This document shows positions 1 to 12,357 of a DNA stretch of 64,000 bases, one piece after another; position 1 is the first letter of the stretch, and each line of letters opens with the position of its first letter. Below the pieces are notes generated by a model. It saw only the letters and a program-made list of their open reading frames with translations. It searched no databases and was not told the origin of the DNA. This stretch comes from Diphasiastrum complanatum. Taxonomy: Eukaryota > Streptophyta > Lycopodiopsida > Lycopodiales > Lycopodiaceae. The stretch lies in contig CM055112.1 of the NCBI GenBank assembly GCA_029204225.1, positions 315,001-379,000 on the forward strand. Reading direction: 5' to 3'. The translations under genes and the position numbers were made by a program.

Positions 1-88
1 TGTCACTCTTCCTTTCCATGTACTCTGGAAGCATGCTGGCCAGTGGAAACAACAGATCCAATCCAATAACACCACCACTACTGACGAG

Positions 89-697
89 TTGCCTGAAATG
101 CCCTTACATCTAATCAATTCACTCAGCGAACGAGGCAACATCAAAATCCCAACTACCCATCATCAATCCCATGAAGTTCTAGCAATACTCGATAGTGGCT
201 CCGGTGTCAATATCATTTCCACATCCCTCATGATAGAATGGAATCTGAGAGACAAGCTAGCCAAACCCACTTGTCGGCTTTGGATGGCTGATCAAAGTGT
301 GGTCCGACCTACCGGTTTTCTTCCACACATGCTGATCAAACTAGATCTCGTAGTACTTGATATTTCCAATAATGCCTATTCTTATGAATTATTACTTGGT
401 CGCCCGTGGCTCACCAATTCACGAGTCGTTCGTGACTGGAGCAAAGGCCGAGTCACTTTTGGGAATTGTGATAGTTCTGTCACCATTGATTCAACGAGAA
501 ACATAAACCTCCATGCATCCATGATGAAGGGTCCTCAACCACTAACTCAGTATTTGAACCATACCAGTCTAGCCACGAAAAAGGCCATTCGTGACCCAAC
601 TGGTAATTCACCCTACAAAGGCCCTGCACAAACTATAATCCTTTCTCTGAGTGAGCCCAATGAAACCAACAAATATCTTGTCCACATAGGATCCTGA
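89..697 (+). pseudogene. Family A protease region
   Basis: A retropepsin-like segment with the active-site motif LDSGSGVNII near residue 34, followed by the flap-like region and a LLLGRPWL stretch typical of Ty3/gypsy proteases, which process the Gag-Pol polyprotein. It lies directly upstream of the RT region on the same strand. Part of a fossil element. Confidence 0.8.
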
Positions 698-746
698 ACA
701 ACGCAGATGGCTTGAAAAGCTTCTGCGAAAATATCGACATGTCTTT

Positions 747-2062
747 GTGTGTACCTATAAAGACATGAAAGGCGTCTCACCCCAAGTAGTTGTGCATCGT
801 ATCCCGCTTGAACCGGATGCGAGGCCCACTGCTAGTCGTCCATACAGATGCAATCCCATCTATAAGGCCAAGATCAAAGAAGAATTACAACGCCTCTTAG
901 ATGCAAGATTTATCTATGAAATCGAGCATACTAAGTGGGTCTCCCAATTGTCATCATTCCCAAGAAAAATGGAAAACTCTGAATCTGTGTCGACTTTAAA
1001 AAACTTAACGCCGTCACCGAACGTGATCATTTTCCATTACCTTTCGGAGAATCCATCTTAGAAAATCTAGTAGGAGATGAGGCTTACTCTTTCTTAGATG
1101 GCTTTAGCAGATACAATATGACCCAAATCACTGAAGAAGATCAACATAAAACCGCTTTTGCCACAGAATGGGGAACCTTCTGTTCGAAAGTCATGTCCTT
1201 TGGTCTCTACAATGCTCCTAGCACCTTCCAACATGTTATGCAAGTGGCCTTTTCTCAACAGATGGGTGATACCGTAGAGGTTTACTTGGACGATTTAGGA
1301 GCACATTCAGAAGAAACACACCATCTGTCTGTGCTCGAAAAAATTTTTATCCAATGTCAACGCTTCGGCATCTCTCTTAATCTTGAAAAATGTCAGATCT
1401 GGGTAACACATGGTATTGTGTTAGGACATATTATTTCCCGAAATGGCATTGCCACTGACCCTGAAAAGATCCTTATCATTCAAAATCTACCGGAACCGCG
1501 TACAATGCGTGAAGTTTACTCTTTCCTTGGCCACGCCAACTACTATTGGTGCTTTATTCTCGATTTCGCTAACAAAGCACGCTTAATCTACAAAGTAGTT
1601 GTAGTTTCCAAACGGAGGGATGAACAATGCGTCGCATTTAATCAACTCAAAGAAGCCCTTACCAATGCACCCATTCTCCGGACTCCTGATTATTCTAAGG
1701 AATTCCATGTGCATACCGATGCATCCAAGTATGCCATTGGAGCAGTGCTCACCCAACCGGGAGAATTCAAAAAGGACTACCCAATCCGTTTTCTTAGTCG
1801 ACAATTGATACCTGCTGAAGTCAATTATACCACTACCGAACGTGAAGCCTTGGCAATGGTATATGCGGTTCAGAAGTTTTGCCATTATCTTCTAGGAAAA
1901 GTTTTTGCGTTCTTCACTAATCATCAAGCACTGTTGTATCTCATCAACAAGACCTGCACCGTAGGCTGTATTACTAGATGGAACGTATTACTGCGAGAAT
2001 TTGAGTTTAAGATCGTGGTTCGTAAGGGAGTTCAGCATTTTCTAGCAGACCATCTATCTTGA
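747..2062 (+). pseudogene. Family A reverse transcriptase and RNase H region
   Basis: Ty3-type RT is recognisable from the segment around PYRCNPIYKAKIKEEL, the fingers-palm region ending FGLYNAPSTFQHVM and the catalytic YLDD motif. RNase H follows with FHVHTDASKYAIGAVL and the TTEREALAMVYAVQKF segment. In the intact family this copies RNA into cDNA in cytoplasmic particles. Part of a broken copy. Confidence 0.85.
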
Positions 2063-2299
2063 ATCCCTAACCTTCCTACCCCTGATCAAGGTGTCAACAA
2101 TGATTTACCAGATGCAATCCCTTTCCAAGTTGACTCTACACCCATATGGGCTAAGGAAATTACAAAATATTTAACTTTAGGGCAGATGGGTCCTTCCTTC
2201 TCTAAACCTGAACAACGTGCGTTGGTCCTCAGAACTAAACCTTATACATTAATTGCAGGACAACTCTACAAGCAAGGGTTAGATGGAATCATCCGATGA

Positions 2300-3414
2300 T
2301 GTCTTACTGAAGGTGAAATACCCGCTATAATTTTTCTCACTCATGAAGGTATGGGTGCAGACAATTTCTCTTCTGAAACAACTGCTAAGAAAATTCTCTT
2401 GGCCAATTTTTGGTGGCCAACACTCTTCAGGATGCGCACAATCACACTAAGGGCTGTGATGCCTGTCAACGCACAAAACGCTTTCAAAAGACCGACTACA
2501 TGCCTTTACACCGTGTAACCACTGATCAAGCTTTCCAGAAATGGGAGATTGATTATGTCGGACCTATTAGTCCTGCTGCTCGGCACACACAATCTCGTTA
2601 CATCATAGTAGCTACGGACTATTGCACCAAATGGGCTGAAGCAAGAGTTGTTCGCAATGCTGACGCTCCTTCTACCGCAAAATTTCTCTATGAACAGGTT
2701 ATAGTTCATTTCGGATGTCCTCTAGAGCTTATCAGTGCTAGGAATACACATTTTCTTTACTCTGTCATAGCATATCTCCTTTCAAAAAAATTTGTGGTAC
2801 ATCGAAAAAGTTTTCCATACTATACACAGTGCAATGGCCAGGCAGAATCCACCAGTAAAATCCTATGTGGAATTCTCACCAAAATCATCGAATCCAACCG
2901 ATCTGATTGGGAACTTAAACTCCATGCTGCTCTATGGGCTTATTGCACCACCCCAAAGAGAGCTACGGGCTTAACCCCTTTCCAGCTAACATATGGCCAA
3001 GAAGCCGTTATGCCTATGGGATTCCATATCCCCTCCCTTCGAGTGGCCTATAACCTTGAGTTTGATACTCAACAGAATCTAGCAAACAGGTTATTCCATC
3101 TGGAGCAACTCTGTGAAACACGACGGATCAGCATTCATGCTCAACAATTCCACAAACGATGACAAAAAACATGGCATGATCGATCATTGAAACTTAGAGA
3201 CTTTCAGGTTGGAGATAAGGTCCTGCTATACTAGGCCAAAGCCTTCAAAGACAAACTGAAATTTTCTGGCCAAAGACCTTACGTCATTAAAAAATTCTTT
3301 GTCTTTGGATATGTACAACTCCAAATCCTTCAAGGCGATATCCCCGACATTGTGGTCAATAGGAGCCAACTGACAAAGTACAACGAACCCTGTTTTTATC
3401 TTGATATGTATTAG
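2300..3414 (+). pseudogene. Family A integrase region
   Basis: The zinc-binding end (CDACQRTKR), the catalytic core beginning WEIDYVGPI, and the C-terminal part with LRDFQVGDKVLLY are readable. I see no chromodomain after it. The C-terminal part recurs at 8232-8532 in copy 2. Integrase inserts the element's cDNA into the host chromosome. Fossil. Confidence 0.8.
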
Positions 3415-4068
3415 TTGTTTTCTTTCCTAGTGTTCTTCTTTATTTTTTTATTGTCTGCGTACCATTTCGACAAAATGTTTTGCTGTGCTTTCTTGTTCAA
3501 ACCATCAAGATACTATCAGATCAGGGATACCAACAGTCTTCTTTGAGAAAATCACAAAAGCCATTAGTTTCAGAAGAATTGTTTCACACCATCTCAGATA
3601 GAATTTGTATGACCCCTTTTTTACAAAGCACGATTTATTTTTGGCCTCCGCGAATTCCATCTCAGAGACAAGAAATTTTAAAAATAGAAAAAGGTAGTTC
3701 TTTTTAATCAGATATCCACTATCAGAATTTGAAGACAATTCGCTGAAGCTTAAAATGATTCTTACAATTTCTCTGCTATCTCTGCGAATTCTGATCAGAC
3801 AAATATTTGCACTCTTAGATTTCTTTTGGCATAAAAAAGCACTTACAAGAATTTACGGACCCTCAGAACGTTGCCTCAAAATTCGCAACCATCACTACCA
3901 AATCGTGGACATTGAGGACGATTTCTGAGTGAAGTTGCGAATTCCTTCCAAAAAAAGTCTATATATAGACCTCCACCCTTCTCTCCACGAATTCATTTTA
4001 GATTGTTGCTCTCGTGTTCATGCCAAAAGTTTTCAAAATTCTCAGAGCAATCTAAAATCACTATCATT
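3415..4068 (+). other. Non-coding stretch between integrase and accessory frame, family A copy 1
   Basis: No convincing coding. It is AT-rich and contains the word GCGAATTC or a near match about every 60-150 bases (near 3651, 3788, 3938 and 3988). It ends with a TATA-like box and a short pyrimidine-rich leader in front of the accessory frame. The same stretch recurs at 8533-9203, so it belongs to the element. Confidence 0.6.
3960..3967 (+). promoter_or_regulatory. TATA-like box upstream of the accessory frame (copy 1)
   Basis: TATATATA, 109 bases upstream of the conserved ATG at 4069. The same box in the same context occurs in copy 2 at 9086. An internal promoter for the accessory frame is an inference. 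Confidence 0.45.
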
Positions 4069-5560
4069 ATGGCCTCTCGCAATTCCTCGCTCAGTTTGCA
4101 TCGCCATAAACCCCCTCGCCCTTATTCAAGGGATATTTTTATGATTTGTATCAAGAATTACGCCGAGCAACTCACCCTAGTCAAGGATATCCTCACAGAC
4201 TCATTTCTGTGACCTGTAGAGTGAGAGCTTGATCCGAGCAGCCTACTCCACCTATTTGAATGAATTCCAAACTTTCAGGCGTACATCTAAGAGTGGCAGC
4301 TATACCATCATCAATGTCTCTCCTGGGGATCTCCAGAGCATCAGCTTCTCTAATCTCGGAGAGACAATCCATGGCAAGGGCATCAGCTATGATGCCAAGT
4401 ATTTACAAAATTTCTGACAGAGGATGGCAAAACCATTGCTCAAACCAACGACGGGATCGCCATACGCCTCATCACGGATCCCCATATATGGGCCGCCTCA
4501 GAAATCCTCATCACCATGGTCGAAGTGCATACTGCCAAGATGGATAGCATACCACCGAGCGACCTCTTCTCTTTGACCCTCACCATGGACGATCCCACTC
4601 AGAATTACAGGTGGGCTGAGAAGGTAGCATAGAAGCTGTGCTGAGCTTTGAAAGCCAAAAAGCCAACTACCAAATGTGAATATCTCCTCCACATATTGAT
4701 CACCAAACAGTTGGGGTCTAGGGCGGTTGCTACCATCAAGGAGTTGGATGATCTCTATCCAAGCACAAAAAAACGAGCCACCCTCCAACCAACAGCAGAA
4801 CCAGTCTCACCAGCCCCACCTACTAAGAAGTAGAAAGGGAAGACGATCAGCACAGAAACTGATGTACCTCACGACATTCTATCTAGCGACATCGGGACTG
4901 AGTATGCTAAATCCGGAGCGAGCCTTAAACCCTCTCAGATCCCAAAGGAGGTCCTAGAGCAGCAAGCGGCCTTACTTCACCATGCCCAGCAATGCAGACA
5001 AGCAGTAGCAGCAGCAGCAGGCAGCTCAGTGAAGTAGTCAAACTCCTGGATCCACAACCTCTCTGGTGTCATCAACTCTTCTTTCAAAGTAAGACCTCAA
5101 TGGCACGGTATATCAAAGCTCCCTCCTACAGGTACACAAATACGTATTACTATCCAATAGCGAGGCGAGAATCGTTTCTTGCCACCAAGGTCAAGAATAG
5201 AATATTTTGGCCCAAGTTCACAGGTGTCGATACCAGCAACTCAGCCGAAGACATGGTCACCAACTGCCGAGTATTCTACGAGAAGCACCATGGCAATTCT
5301 AATCGCGACATCAGATATTTTGCGGATAATTGCGGCCTGGTAGGGCTACTCCCAATTGTCCTTGATATCAATAAACCCCTGCGAACGCAAGATGACCATA
5401 TCAACGTAGCAAGGCTCTATTATCGAGCTACACTAACTTCCGCCCTGCACGTTGATATGGTGGAGCTATGGAAAATCCATTGTTATGTCCATGACCAGTA
5501 CATAGGATACAATATACTCCTAGTCTTGGATACACGGTACTCCAGTGAAACAAGCTGTTA
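4069..5560 (+). pseudogene. Family A accessory frame downstream of pol, copy 1 (unknown function)
   Basis: The frame opens ATG GCC TCT CGC and encodes a basic start followed by a conserved region containing SGSYTIINVSPGDLQ and LTMDDPTQNY. A glutamine-rich segment and a conserved C-terminal block with ARYIKAPSY come later. I do not recognise a domain and see no transmembrane segment, so it does not look like the envelope-like ORF of Athila-type elements. Extra ORFs between integrase and the 3' LTR are known in some plant Ty3 lineages; relation to them is untested. This copy is shorter than copy 2 and broken. Confidence 0.6.
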
Positions 5561-5626
5561 GTTATGACACGTCATACTGGACATGACCAGAAAGTAACTA
5601 ATATCCTTGTGAGGCATATCAGAGCA

Positions 5627-7392
5627 AGGCTTACAAGCTTGGAGAGGTGATGCTTTTCATTGGAGCTTGGTGGTATTCAACTAGTATTCTCATCCAAGGA
5701 GAGGAGCAAGGTTGCAAGTTGGTGGATCTTCCCAAATTCAATTTGCATGTTCCATATCTCTCTCAAATTCATTGTAGTTTATGGAGAATTGTGCTAGGAA
5801 ATCAATTTTGGTGTCTTTTTTGGAGTTTTCCCATGTGTAGCTCAAAACTAGTGAAGGATCTGAAATTTCCAGCAAGTTAATTCACTTTGAAATAGTTGAA
5901 ATTCAGTTTGCATGTTGGATCTTCCCATGTATTTGGATTCTAGGCTCTTTTGTGGCCAAATTTGGCTTGTTTTCCATGTTTTTGGCACAAAATGGAGGGT
6001 AGAATTCAAAATCCAGCAAGATTAGATCAATTGATTGGTTGTAACTCTGTATTTTAGATTGCATGTGGATTTGAAAAACGTTCTTACCATTAATTTCCAA
6101 TTGTGCATGGTGAAAAAACCTAGAAAGGGATAAAATATATGAATTTTGCTTGTTTTCTCATGAAATTGGATGGTAGGAGGTCGTTGAACATCAATTAAGG
6201 CTGGGAAAAGATGAATCATAGTATTTTGAAGCTGTCCTAGTTAGAGCCAAGAATTCCAGCATTTGGGTTTGTAGGAAGTCAAAAAGTGTCAAAAATTGAC
6301 CAATTTTGGTGAATTTTGGGGGATGGATTTCTCTAAATTCATAAGGGGATCATTCTAGATTATTTCCAGCATGATTAGTATTTCTTTTTACCTTCCACGC
6401 AAGCTATCAGACCTGTAAACTAATGGCTAGAGGCTTATGTTTCAATTCCATCAAGTTTGTAGCAATTTTGACTTCTAGAAATCAAGAATTCATGGTTCTC
6501 AGCCCATACTGCTTCATAGGATCTGTATGAAGGCTTCATGAAACTCTTTGAGACCATTTAAGATTGCTTGTATCATCACTTTTAGGCTTGATTGAGTGTT
6601 TGCATGTTTTTAGACATATTGGCCTAGAAAAAGTGCGCCCTCCTACATGTTAATGGGCTGTTCTGAACTCGCACGTGTGAATCCTAGGTAACAGGATGAC
6701 ATGGAAAGTGTTTTGTTCACTGGATCTTTCTCTAAACTGAGCTTTACAGCACCCAATTTGGTATTCTGTAGCCATAGATACGAGCATCTGAAGTTTTGCA
6801 ATTTTGTGAACAAAATTGGTAAATTTTCCAATTGTTCTGATTGCATGCATGACAGTTTCCTAATTTGAAGTACTGTGCTTGCATGGAATGTTTGCATGTG
6901 GTTTATTTGAGTGATTCTGACATGCATGAGTTGGTTAGATCTGTTTTGAGTGGTCATACGCATGTACTCTGATGGTTAGATACAAAACTGGATTTTATAG
7001 CTGACAACTTCCGTAGAACTGAATTTTTACGTAAAATTTTGTAAAGTAAAAAATCAGTTTAATGTCGCATGTCTTGCAGGCCTGATGGACATTAGTGAAG
7101 TAAAATTAAGAATCAAACAGTGAATCGATTTTTCGATTTCGATTGCTTAATAACTGACTGTGATTTTTTTATGAATTTTTAGAAAACGTAAAAAAAATTT
7201 AAAAAATTTCAAGAGTGCGAAAATTTGAAATTTTTAGTTTTTTTTAGTTTCTTGTAATATCTATGAAATTGACTAAAAATAGTGATTTGACCATACTAGA
7301 GTCAATTTCAGTCAATTTTGGTCAACAATACTTCACTATGAGTTAATTAGATATTAACTAAATTTAGTAATTTCCAGGATAGATATATCGCG
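5627..7392 (+). other. Leader region of family B (non-coding)
   Basis: About 1.77 kb between the primer site and gag with no convincing coding. It is alignable by eye with the reverse complement of 31073-32822, for example the shared words around 6643-6700 and 31760-31826. Its length is unusual for a Ty3 leader. Confidence 0.6.
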
Positions 7393-8231
7393 ATGGCTGA
7401 AGAAACTTTAAATCAAGCAGCAAATCCAGGTGCGCCATCTTACATAGTGATTTGTCAACAGTTGAGTACGACACTAAATGACATGAATAATCATAATCAG
7501 ATGAGAGATCAGCAAACGGAGGCTCTTTTGAATCAAGTCAAATTGATGTCTTCACCCAATCTCGGTTTTCAACCGGAGGGTTTATGCGGGCGAGAAGGAG
7601 AAAAGACCTAAGGTCGTCGAGGACTGGTTGGCCAAGTGGAGTAGTTACTTCAATCTGCACGGTGTTTCTGATGAGAAGAAAATTGAAAGTGTCGTGTTGT
7701 TCTTACGTGGCAAAGCGTCATCGTGGTGGCGAGATTTACCGGTGAAGCCAACTACTTGGGATGCATTTGCGGAAGTTTTCAAAAAAGCTTTTGTAGTTGC
7801 TGATGACATGGACTACTACCTAAAGTTCGTGAACTGCAAGATGGATACAAAGAGTTTAGACTCTTATATCCAGGAATTCATGGACCTATGGAATAGGGTT
7901 CCATCATTCGATGCGAAGTTGGCATTATGGCAGTTTGTCCTAGGTTTGCCAGCCGACTATCAGAACGAATGCAGGCGAAATGTGCTTCAAAGCCTCGAGG
8001 ATGCGTTTCGGATTGCAAAAGCATATGATTCCATAGTGGTGGCATCCAGGAAGCAATTTGCGCAAATTTTCACCACTTTGAAAACCAAGAAGGATAAGAA
8101 GCGCGGTCCAGACCAAGCAAAATACTTTGACGAATTAGATCAAGCAGCATCAGAATCCAGGAAGCTGAAGAGAAAGAGATTCAAAAAATCTATGTCCCGG
8201 GAAAAGGCTAAAAGAGAGAACTTATGTTTTC
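7393..8231 (+). pseudogene. Family B gag region
   Basis: Opens MAEETLNQAANPGAPSY and contains the Ty3 gag core, including FLRGKASSWWRDL and LDSYIQEFMDLWNRV, then a lysine/arginine-rich segment before where the zinc knuckle would be. The minus-strand copy at 30120-31071 has the knuckle (CFVCKKPGHMMKFC). Gag forms the particle that packages element RNA. Broken copy. Confidence 0.8.
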
Positions 8232-8532
8232 TGTGAAACACGACGGATCAGCATCCATGCTCAACAAGTCCACAAACGATGACAAAAAGCATGGCATGAT
8301 CGATCATCGAAACTTAGAGACTTCTAGGTTGGAGATAAGGTCTTGCTATACCAGGCCAAAGCCTTCAAAGACAAACTAAAATTTTTTAGCCAAGGACCTT
8401 ACATCATTAAAAAAATCTTTACCTCTGGATATACAACTCCAAACCCTTCAAGGCGATATCCTCGACACTGTAGTCAATAGGAGCCGACTGAGAAAGTACA
8501 ATGAACCATGTTTTTATCTTGATATGTATTAA

Positions 8533-9203
8533 TTGTTTTCTTTTCTACTGTTCTTCTTTATTTTTTTATTGTCTGCCTGCCATTTCGACAAAAATTTTTG
8601 TTGTGCTTTCTTGTTCAAACCATCAAGATACTATCAGATCAGGTATACCAATAGTCTTCTCTGAGAAAACCACAAAAGCCATTAGTTTCAGAAGAATTGT
8701 TTCACACCATCTCAGATAGAATTCGCTTGACTCCTTTTTTACAGTGCACAATTCATTTTTGGCCTCCGCGAATTCTGTCTCAAAGACAAAATTTTCTAAA
8801 AATAGAAAAAAGGTAGTTTTTTTACCTCAGATATCCACTATCAGAATTCACAGACAATTTGTTGAATCTCAAAATGATCCCACGATTTCTCTGCTATCTC
8901 TGCGAATTCTGATCAGACAAAGTTTTGCACTGTCAGACGTTTTTTTTCTTTTGGCATAAAAAATCACATACAAGAATTCGCGGACCCTCAGAACGTTGCC
9001 TTGAAATTCGCAACCATCATTACCAAATCATGGACATTGAGGACGATTTCTGAGTGTTGTTGCAAATTCCTGCCAAAAAAAAGTCTATATATAGACCTCC
9101 ACCCTTCTCTCCACAAATTCATTTTAGATTGCTGCTCTCGAGTTCACGCCAAAAATTTTCAAAATTTTCAAACTTCTCAGAGAAATCTAAATTCATTGCC
9201 ATT
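8533..9203 (+). other. Spacer before the accessory frame, family A copy 2
   Basis: Homologous to 3415-4068, with recurring CGAATTC words and no convincing coding. A TATATATA box at 9086-9093 lies 118 bases upstream of the ATG at 9204. Confidence 0.55.
9086..9093 (+). promoter_or_regulatory. TATA-like box upstream of the accessory frame (copy 2)
   Basis: TATATATA followed by a pyrimidine-rich leader. Its conservation between the two copies, in position and context, is the main support for an internal promoter. Confidence 0.45.
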
Positions 9204-12063
9204 ATGGCCTCCCGCGATTCCTCGTTCAGTTTGCTTCGCCATAAACCCCCTCGCCCTTATTCAGGGGCTATTTTTATTATTTGTATCCAGAATTATGCCT
9301 AGCAGCTCACCCTGGCTAAGGATATCCTCACAAACCTTGGCTTTGATCTGACTCTTTTTCATGGCCAGCAGAGTGAGAGCCTAATCCAAGCGGCCTACTC
9401 CACCTATTCGGATGAATTCCAAACTTTCAAGCTTACATCTAAGAGTGGCAGCTATACCATCATCAACGTCTCTCCTGGGGATCTCCAGGGAATTGGCTTC
9501 CCTAATCTCGGAGAGAAAATCCATGGCAAGGGCACCAACTATGATGCCAAGTACTTTACAAAGTTTTTGACAAAGGACGGCAAAACCATTGCCCAAACCA
9601 ACAACGGGATCGTCATACGTCTCATCACGGATCCCCATCTACGGGCTGCCTCAAAAATCCTCGTTACCATGGTCGAAGTGCATACTGCCAAGATGGATAG
9701 CATACCACCGAGCGACCTCTTCTCTTTGACCCTCACCATGGACGATCCCACTCAAAATTACAAGTGGGCTGAGAAGGTAGCAAAGAAGCTGTGCGGAGCT
9801 TTGAAAGCCAGAAAGCCAACTACCAAATGTAGATATCTCCTCCACATGTTGATCACCAAACAGTTGGGGTCTAGGGCGGTTGTTGCCATCAAGGAGCTGG
9901 ATGATCTCTATCCAAGCACAAAAAATGAGCCACACCCCAACCGATAGCAAAACCAGTCTCACCATCCCCACCTACTAAGAAGAAGAAAGAGAAGGCGATC
10001 AACACAAAAGCCGATGTCCCTCACGACATTCTATCCAGCGACATCGGGACTGAGTATGCTGAATCCGGAGGGAGTCTTAAACCCTCTCAGGTCCCAAAGG
10101 AGGTCCTAGAGCAGCAGGCGGCCTTACTTTACCAGGCCCAGCAATGCAGACAAGCAGTAGCAATATCAGTAGGTAGCTCAATGGCGGCAGACACTTCGGG
10201 TTCTGATCCTATGGGTGTGATTCCATCCACACAGGCAACCTCCATAACCCCATCTCCCTCACTTGCTCTCACACTCCCACCACCACCCCCACCATTTACT
10301 GCCACCTCCACACCATCACTAACTCTCAACACGGGCTTTGCTTCCACAATTCCACAAAAGCCCTCACCTGTACAAATCTCCACCCTACTTGACTCTACAG
10401 TCAATGTAGATAATTTTGCATTACAATTACTAACCGCACTTCCATCAACCGCCATCACCACTAACCCAATCCACACATCTCCACCATGCAGTATCTCCTC
10501 ACCTCTTTCACCCATCAATCCTCAATCACCTCCACCTGTCTTTCATAGATCTCCGTCTAACCCTGCTCCTGATTTTCTACACTTTAACCCAATGTCGTAT
10601 CCTAACTACACATGCACCCTCAGTGACATTGGTCCTTGGGAGCAGCTACCCCTTGCAGCCCAAAATGTGGTATGGTTGGTGAATGAGCTCTAATACAATC
10701 TATTCGGCACCCTAGGGGGACAATATACTATGAGGCAATTCGACGATGGTGCTATGGTGGACCTTTAGAAAGAAAAAGCAACAGCTGCAGATTCAGAACC
10801 TCACCAATTATAATCAACAGCAGCAGCAGATGCTACTCCACCTCCAGATCTAGCTCCAACTGAAGGTATACAACATGCAGCATACCATCAATAACCTCAA
10901 AGCCGAAAGGGATAAGGTTGTAGCAAATGCACAAGCTGCACGTTCCGCTATGAAGGAACGGTTGGAATCGGTGGGCTTCAACGACTTCGCACCACCAGCT
11001 ATTCCTGAGGGAACTGCCATTCCAAGGGTGGCCTATCAAATGCTGGTCCAAAAGTTGAAAGCCACAACGGAACAACACACAAAATTACAACAATCATACA
11101 TTGCTTCCGTCGAGGCCCTGAACCAACACATAGCCACCCTGGAAGAATGCTTAAAGATAGTTGTCCAGTCGACACCATGGGTTCACGCAGAGCACACCCA
11201 ATTCCATGATTTGGGGCACCACTTTGATGGACCAGATGTTGGAGATGGAGCAGGATTCCAACAGCCTCCTCCTGCAACTCAAGGCTCCTCTTTTCAAGGC
11301 CAACCCTTGGGGCAAGGAGCTCCATCACCAACCAATCTGTCAGGCTCTGTGGATACCAGCTCCCAATATTATCTTTTTCCTTCCACCGCTTCTAACCCTC
11401 TCGACACCACTAACCCCCCATTTATTCCACGACAATTTTCTCTTGAGTCACAAAGAATTGCTGAAGCTAACCCCTCGTCTCCTCTCTTTCCTGAACCCGA
11501 TCCCCAAATTCAACATGAGATTGCCTCTTAAGCACCAACCATCTGGCGCAGAATCACGCCTATAGAACCGAACGAGGAGTTGCACGTCTCTCATGAGTTT
11601 GCCAAGAAATATCCAACAACAAAAGAGCGAGGTGGCTACATACTGTTAGATTTGGACCAGAGTCAAACACAGAAAGAAGTAGTCAAACTCCTGGATCCAC
11701 AACCTCTCTGGCATCATCAGCTCTTCCTGCAAAGTAAGGCCTCAATGGCACGGTATATCAAAACTCCCTCCTACATGCGCACAAATCCTTATTACTATCC
11801 AGTAGCGAGGCGAGAACCGTTTCCTGCCACCAAGGTCAAGATAGAATATTTTGGCCCAAGCTCACAGGCGTCGATACCGGCAACTTAGCCGAAGACGTGG
11901 TCACCAACTGCCGAGTATTCTACCAGAAGCACCATGGCAATCCTGATCGCGACGTCAGATATTTTGTGGATAATTGCGGCCTGATAGTATTTCTAGCAGA
12001 ACTCAAAGGTTTTTGGGATCGAGGGCTACCCCCAATTGCCCTTGATATCAGTAAACCCCTGTG
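9204..12063 (+). pseudogene. Family A accessory frame, copy 2 (longer version, unknown function)
   Basis: Regions in order: a conserved N-terminal block (about 9204-9940, with SGSYTIINVSPGDLQ and LTMDDPTQNYKWAEK); a glutamine-rich link; a proline/threonine/serine-rich low-complexity stretch (10181-10690); a probable coiled coil (10875-11160, with NNLKAERDKVVANAQ); another proline/serine-rich stretch; and a conserved C-terminal block (about 11580-12060, with NCRVFYQKHHGNPDRD). I recognise no catalytic motif. A low-complexity plus coiled-coil layout suggests a structural or RNA-binding role, but that is inference. Broken in several places. Confidence 0.6.
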
Positions 12064-12357
12064 AACGCAAGATGACCATATCAGCATAGCAAGGCTCTAT
12101 TATCGCGCTGCACTAACTTCCGCCCTACACGTTGATATGGTGGAGCTATGGAAAACCCATAACTTTCTACAGGGTATGCTCCATTATTATTATAAACCCA
12201 TGCCCTTTCTAAACAAACTACGGTGGCAAATGATGGAGGGCATCGGCATGACAATCTACCACTCCCGACAACAACCAAAGATCTTTTGATGATTTGGATT
12301 TAAATTTGTTAGCAACTGCGTTAACACAGAGAAAATAAAAAGAAAGAAATAAAACTC

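Larger units (their letters stand above)
1..5560 (+). mobile_element. Ty3/gypsy LTR retrotransposon, family A copy 1 (broken, runs off the left edge)
   Basis: Seen: parts in order are the end of gag, aspartic protease, reverse transcriptase, RNase H, integrase, a non-coding stretch and a long accessory reading frame. The first 250 bases match 14581-14834, where the same family's gag is present, so this copy continues to the left of the window. The stretch from 3112 to about 5480 is matched again at 8232-12160 (copy 2), where the accessory region is longer. The right edge is placed at about 5480-5600, where the match to copy 2 stops and family B begins. The copy is broken in several places and is a fossil. 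Protease-RT-RNase H-integrase order is diagnostic of Ty3/gypsy. Confidence 0.85.
5600..8231 (+). mobile_element. Ty3/gypsy family B fragment: primer site, long leader, gag (broken)
   Basis: Seen: a primer-site-like TATCAGAGCAAGGC at about 5616, a 1.77-kb AT-rich leader and a gag region. The whole unit is matched in reverse orientation by 30120-32834, so the two copies form a widely spaced inverted repeat of about 2.6 kb. It ends within the gag region, where family A copy 2 begins. No LTR is evident on its left side. Fossil fragment. Confidence 0.75.

Noticed and set aside
10129-10518. 129-codon antisense frame rich in glycine and valine
   Set aside because: It is the reverse complement of the proline-rich tract of the family A accessory frame.
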